64,000 bases of DNA from contig NZ_CP107960.1 of assembly GCF_036077095.1 (NCBI RefSeq), forward strand, positions 7,068,001 through 7,132,000, written 5' to 3'. The stretch comes from Streptomyces sp. NBC_00376. GTDB taxonomy: Bacteria; Actinomycetota; Actinomycetes; Streptomycetales; Streptomycetaceae. The notes below the pieces were generated by a model. That model saw nothing but the letters and a program-made list of their open reading frames with translations. It did not search any database and was not told the origin of the DNA. How positions within the stretch are numbered: position 1 is the stretch's first letter; each line of letters starts with the position of its first letter. Made by a program: the position numbers and the translations under genes. This document shows positions 60,916-64,000 of the stretch, in pieces.

Positions 60916-61602
60916 GTGCTCATTGCCGGGTTCCCCGCAGGGGCCTGGGGGACCAACTGTTATCTGGTCGCCCCGGCCGCAGGCGAGGAGTGCGTGATCA
61001 TCGACCCGGGCCACCAGGCCGCGGCCGGAGTCGAGGAAGCACTGGAGAAGCATCGGCTGAAGCCCGTCGCCGTCGTACTGACCCACGGCCACATCGACCA
61101 TGTCGCCTCGGTCGTCCCCGTGTGCGGCGCGCACGACGTCCCCGCCTGGATCCACCCCGAGGACCGCTACATGATGAGTGACCCGGAGAAGGCCCTCGGC
61201 CGCTCCATCGGGATGCCGCTCATGGGCGAGCTGACGATCGGGGAGCCGGACGACGTCAAGGAGCTGAGCGACGGTGCTCTGCTGAAGCTGGCCGGTCTGG
61301 AGTTCGGTGTCGCGCATGCGCCCGGCCATACCAAGGGGTCGGTGACGTTCAGGATGCCCGAGGCCGCGGATGTTCCGCAGATCCTCTTCTCGGGCGACCT
61401 GCTCTTCGCCGGCTCCGTCGGACGCACCGACCTGCCCGGCGGCGACCACGCCGAGCTGCTCGAGTCGCTGGCCCGTGTGTGCCTGCCGCTCGACGACTCG
61501 ACCGTGGTGCTGTCCGGCCACGGACCCCAGACGACCATCGGCCGTGAGCGCGCCTCGAATCCGTTCCTGAACGGCATGGACGCGCCCCGACGAGGAATGT
61601 GA
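60916..61602 (+). CDS. metallo-beta-lactamase-fold hydrolase (glyoxalase II-like)
   Basis: A 228-residue metal hydrolase. The metal-binding motif is [11 protein letters not shown], with later ligands in [17 protein letters not shown] and SGHGPQT. The closest pattern is the GloB/YcbL group, which splits thioesters. GTG at 60916 follows AAGGA. It lies 13 bases before hisS, the usual Streptomyces arrangement, so the two share an operon. Confidence 0.9.
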   Translation: MLIAGFPAGAWGTNCYLVAPAAGEECVIIDPGHQAAAGVEEALEKHRLKPVAVVLTHGHIDHVASVVPVCGAHDVPAWIHPEDRYMMSDPEKALGRSIGMPLMGELTIGEPDDVKELSDGALLKLAGLEFGVAHAPGHTKGSVTFRMPEAADVPQILFSGDLLFAGSVGRTDLPGGDHAELLESLARVCLPLDDSTVVLSGHGPQTTIGRERASNPFLNGMDAPRRGM

Positions 61603-61615
61603 CGAGAGAAATCCC

Positions 61616-62878
61616 GTGAGCACTTTCAAGGCCCCCAAGGGCACGTACGACCTGACCCCGCCGGACTCCGCCAAGTACCTCGCGGTGCGCGAGGCCATCG
61701 CCGCACCCCTGAAGAACTCCGGCTACGGCTACATCGAGACCCCCGGCTTCGAGGACGTCGCGCTCTTCTCGCGCGGTGTCGGTGAGTCCACCGACATCGT
61801 GACCAAGGAGATGTACACCCTCACCACCAAGGGCGGCTCCCAGCTGGCCCTGCGCCCCGAGGGCACCGCTTCGGTGCTCCGCGCCGCACTGGAGGCCAAC
61901 CTCCACAAGCTCGGCAACCTGCCCGTGAAGCTCTGGTACTCCGGCTCGTACTACCGCTACGAGCGCCCGCAGAAGGGGCGCTACCGCCACTTCTCGCAGG
62001 TCGGTGCCGAGGCGATCGGCGCCGAGGACCCGGCGCTGGACGCCGAGCTGATCATCCTGGCCGACCAGGCGTACCGCGCGCTGGGCCTGCGGAACTTCCG
62101 CATCCTGCTCAACTCGCTGGGCGACAAGGAGTGCCGCCCCGTCTACCGGGACGCGCTCCAGGGCTTCCTGCGCGAGCTCGACCTGGACGAGGAGACCCGC
62201 CGCCGCATCGAGATCAACCCGCTCCGGGTCCTCGACGACAAGCGGCCCGAGGTGCAGAAGCAGCTGACCGGTGCCCCGGTGCTGCGCGACTACCTCTGCG
62301 ACGCCTGCAAGGCGTACCACGAGGAGGTGCGCGACCTGCTCTCGGCGGCGGGCGTGGTGTACGAGGACGACGAGAAGCTCGTCCGCGGCCTCGACTACTA
62401 CACCCGCACCACCTTCGAGTTCGTCCACGACGGGCTCGGCTCGCAGTCCGCGGTGGGCGGCGGCGGCCGCTACGACGGCCTGTCCGAGATGATCGGCGGA
62501 CCGGCGCTCCCGTCGGTCGGCTGGGCGCTCGGCGTGGACCGTACGGTGCTCGCACTGGAGGCGGAGGGCATCGAGCTCGAACTGCCCGCCGCCACCAGCG
62601 TCTTCGCGGTGCCGCTCGGCGAGGAGGCCCGCCGGGTGCTCTTCGGCGTCGTCACGCAGCTGCGCCGCGAGGGCGTGGCGGCGGACTTCGCGTACGGGAA
62701 CCGCGGCCTCAAGGGCGCGATGAAGAGCGCGAACCGGTCGGGGGCCCGCCTCACGATCGTCGCGGGCGAGCGCGACCTGGCCGAGGGCGTCGTCCAGCTC
62801 AAGGACATGGAGTCCGGCGAGCAGACGGCCGTGCCGCTCTCCGGCGTGACCGAGGCGGTCCGCCAGCGCCTGGCCTGA
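61616..62878 (+). CDS. hisS: histidyl-tRNA synthetase
   Basis: A 420-residue class II synthetase. Motif 1 region and the loops [43 protein letters not shown] (in parts) and [22 protein letters not shown] are all present. The C-terminal anticodon-binding domain follows. GTG at 61616 gives the family start [14 protein letters not shown]. Confidence 0.97.
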   Translation: MSTFKAPKGTYDLTPPDSAKYLAVREAIAAPLKNSGYGYIETPGFEDVALFSRGVGESTDIVTKEMYTLTTKGGSQLALRPEGTASVLRAALEANLHKLGNLPVKLWYSGSYYRYERPQKGRYRHFSQVGAEAIGAEDPALDAELIILADQAYRALGLRNFRILLNSLGDKECRPVYRDALQGFLRELDLDEETRRRIEINPLRVLDDKRPEVQKQLTGAPVLRDYLCDACKAYHEEVRDLLSAAGVVYEDDEKLVRGLDYYTRTTFEFVHDGLGSQSAVGGGGRYDGLSEMIGGPALPSVGWALGVDRTVLALEAEGIELELPAATSVFAVPLGEEARRVLFGVVTQLRREGVAADFAYGNRGLKGAMKSANRSGARLTIVAGERDLAEGVVQLKDMESGEQTAVPLSGVTEAVRQRLA

Positions 62879-62883
62879 GGCGT

Positions 62884-62926
62884 CTTCGGGGTGGCCGACG
62901 GGATCTTCCCGTCGGCCACCCCGAAG
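62884..62926 (+). terminator. terminator after hisS
   Basis: Perfect 20-bp inverted repeat, 62884-62903 with 62907-62926, loop TCT. The tight loop would relax to 5 bases in practice. Followed by TCATGTCC. Confidence 0.85.
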
Positions 62927-62930
62927 TCAT

Positions 62931-63266
62931 GTCCGGCCCCGGCCCTCTCCGGCAGCGGGCGGAGTGCTCGATTGTCTCCCGTGCCGTCAACTCGGCAGGT
63001 GCGGATTCATCCTGACAGGCGCGGCCGAACCAGGAGCGCCAACGGCGGCCGGCAGGGGCCGGATCGACGCCGGGCCACCGTGACGGACCCCTCGGCACGG
63101 CCGCGACGACCCTGCGGGTTCGCCACGCCCGTGCTTTTCCCGGCCCGTTCGGTCCGAGGGTCCCGGACACCTCGCCCCGCCGGATCCCCAGGTCCGGGCC
63201 GTACACGGAGGCCGGTTCGTCGTGGTGTTTCCCCGGTGCGCGTACTTCCACCGCGAGTTCGGTCAT
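62931..63266 (-). pseudogene. decayed N-terminal fragment of an ABC-transporter ATPase
   Basis: The 112-codon frame from ATG at 63266 aligns by eye with the start of DrrA-like ABC ATPases: MTELAVEVR, then DLGIRRGEV, a spoiled Walker A (LGPNGPGKA for LGPNGAGKT), VDPAPAGRRWRS and QDESAPAELTARETIEH. The P-loop Ala and Thr are changed, the part after Walker A is scrambled, and the gene stops against the hisS terminator with no signature motif or Walker B. It is most likely the remnant of a lost exporter gene. Confidence 0.6.
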
Positions 63267-63413
63267 GGCGCGGAGCCTCTCGCGGCCCGTGGGTTCCGCG
63301 CCGGTCGTGCGCAGACCTTTGGGTACACCTTTATGTCCATCGAACAGAAGAGCTGCGCCGTGGTGCGGCACAATGACCGTGCCCAGCAGGCCACTCACTG
63401 ATGGAACGGCGAT
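63267..63413. other. intergenic region before the VKOR gene
   Basis: 147 bases between the ABC remnant and the VKOR start. A stretch CCTTTGGGTACACCTTTATG has some dyad character. The promoters of both the remnant and VKOR would lie here; none is clear. Confidence 0.3.
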
Positions 63414-64000
63414 ATGACGACTGCAGCGGTTGACCATCCCTCCTCCGAACAGGACGAGGACGGCGGGAAGAGGACCATCGGCGGCAGTCGGGCGCTCGCA
63501 CTGCTGCTGGTGATCACGGGCGCCGCCGGGCTCTTCGCCGCCTGGGTCATCACCATCGACAAGTTCAAGTTGCTGGAGGACCCCAACTTCACACCGGGCT
63601 GCAGCCTCAACCCGGTCGTCGCGTGCGGCAACATCATGAAGAGCGAGCAGGCGGCCGCCTTCGGCTTCCCGAACCCGATGCTCGGCATGGCCACCTACCC
63701 CGTGATCATCGGAATCGGGCTGGCACTGCTCGCCGGCGCCCGCTTCCGCAGCTGGTACTGGCTCGGGATGAACGCCGGCACGCTGTTCGGCGTCGGCTTC
63801 TGCACCTGGCTCCAGTACCAGTCGCTCTACAACATCAACTCGCTCTGCCTCTGGTGCTGCCTGGCCTGGGTCGCCACGATCTTCATGTTCTGCTACGTCA
63901 CCACGCACAACATCAAGCACCGGATCATTCCCGCGCCGCGCTGGCTGCGCAACGGTCTGACGGAGTTCCACTGGGTGCCGCCGGTCCTGTGGGTCGGCAT
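63414..64000 (+). CDS. vitamin K epoxide reductase family protein, 5' part
   Basis: The first 195 residues of a VKOR-family membrane protein that runs off the right edge. It has four visible helices, a periplasmic loop with CSLNPVVACG and the membrane redox motif CLWCC. Such proteins reoxidise DsbA-type enzymes by passing electrons to quinones, promoting disulfide bonds in exported proteins. ATG at 63414 is preceded by GGAACGG. Confidence 0.85.
   Translation, partial: MTTAAVDHPSSEQDEDGGKRTIGGSRALALLLVITGAAGLFAAWVITIDKFKLLEDPNFTPGCSLNPVVACGNIMKSEQAAAFGFPNPMLGMATYPVIIGIGLALLAGARFRSWYWLGMNAGTLFGVGFCTWLQYQSLYNINSLCLWCCLAWVATIFMFCYVTTHNIKHRIIPAPRWLRNGLTEFHWVPPVLWVG

Overview
The window is about 64 kb of very GC-rich (roughly 72%) actinobacterial chromosome and almost certainly comes from a Streptomyces. 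The reasons are the G/C-biased third codon positions, many GTG starts, several genes whose start codon lies 6-9 bases below a TANNNT -10 box (apparently leaderless), an SsgB sporulation protein, a phosphatidylinositol-mannoside operon and Streptomyces-style long GC hairpins between genes. From memory, the gene order (metNIQ ... ssgB ... thrS ... pimA ... pdxST-ruvCAB-secDF-apt-relA ... hisS) matches the conserved core of S. coelicolor around SCO1508-SCO1560; I could not check this. I see no prophage, transposase, CRISPR array or biosynthetic cluster.

Layout. 1-3843: a membrane-protein pair on the minus strand, then a methionine ABC importer (metN-metI-metQ) preceded by a 576-base leader that holds a short Cys/Met-rich reading frame. 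3924-12137: a GNAT acetyltransferase, three corrin/siroheme genes (cbiE-cbiT fusion, a very large BluB-CobT fusion, a CysG-type two-domain enzyme) and a SpoU-family RNA methyltransferase. 12398-18961: a secreted HbpS/GlcG-like protein, an MFS transporter coupled to a racemase-like protein under a clear palindrome, a membrane Ser/Thr kinase, a small membrane protein and an APH-like kinase. 19030-31310: a zinc-ribbon protein, a five-tRNA operon (Gly, Cys, 3 Val), pabB/pabC-like genes, a double GNAT, a DsbA-like protein, a LacI regulator, a 51-residue membrane peptide, a CGNR zinc-finger regulator, ssgB, a PGPGW membrane protein, two tRNA-Val(CAC) genes, a huge multi-spanning membrane protein and an SRPBCC protein.

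31387-41791: a DEDDh exonuclease divergent from a coupled pair (DUF4365 nuclease-like protein plus an unknown 424-residue partner), then thrS, a potassium-channel-like protein, a HIT protein, a large unknown membrane protein and an EF-G-like GTPase. 42065-44828: the PIM operon (PI-phosphate synthase, acyltransferase, PimA mannosyltransferase), followed by a 77-base cruciform. 44971-57478: a LemA-like protein, pdxS-pdxT, yebC, ruvC-ruvA-ruvB, yajC-secD-secF-apt and relA. 57543-64000: a frameshifted ALF-repeat protein, a DUF349 protein, a membrane cyclophilin, a metallo-beta-lactamase-fold hydrolase, hisS, a decayed ABC-ATPase remnant and the start of a VKOR-family protein.

Most of this is housekeeping: cofactor synthesis (B12/siroheme, PLP, p-aminobenzoate), translation (tRNAs, ThrRS, HisRS, EF-G2), recombination (RuvABC), protein export (YajC-SecDF), the stringent response (RelA, Apt) and cell-envelope lipid synthesis. 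The best candidate for an uncharacterised system is the translationally coupled DUF4365/424-residue pair beside the exonuclease. Regulatory sequences (metN leader peptide, operator palindromes, cruciform, tandem hairpins below ssgB) and two decaying genes are the other points worth a second look.
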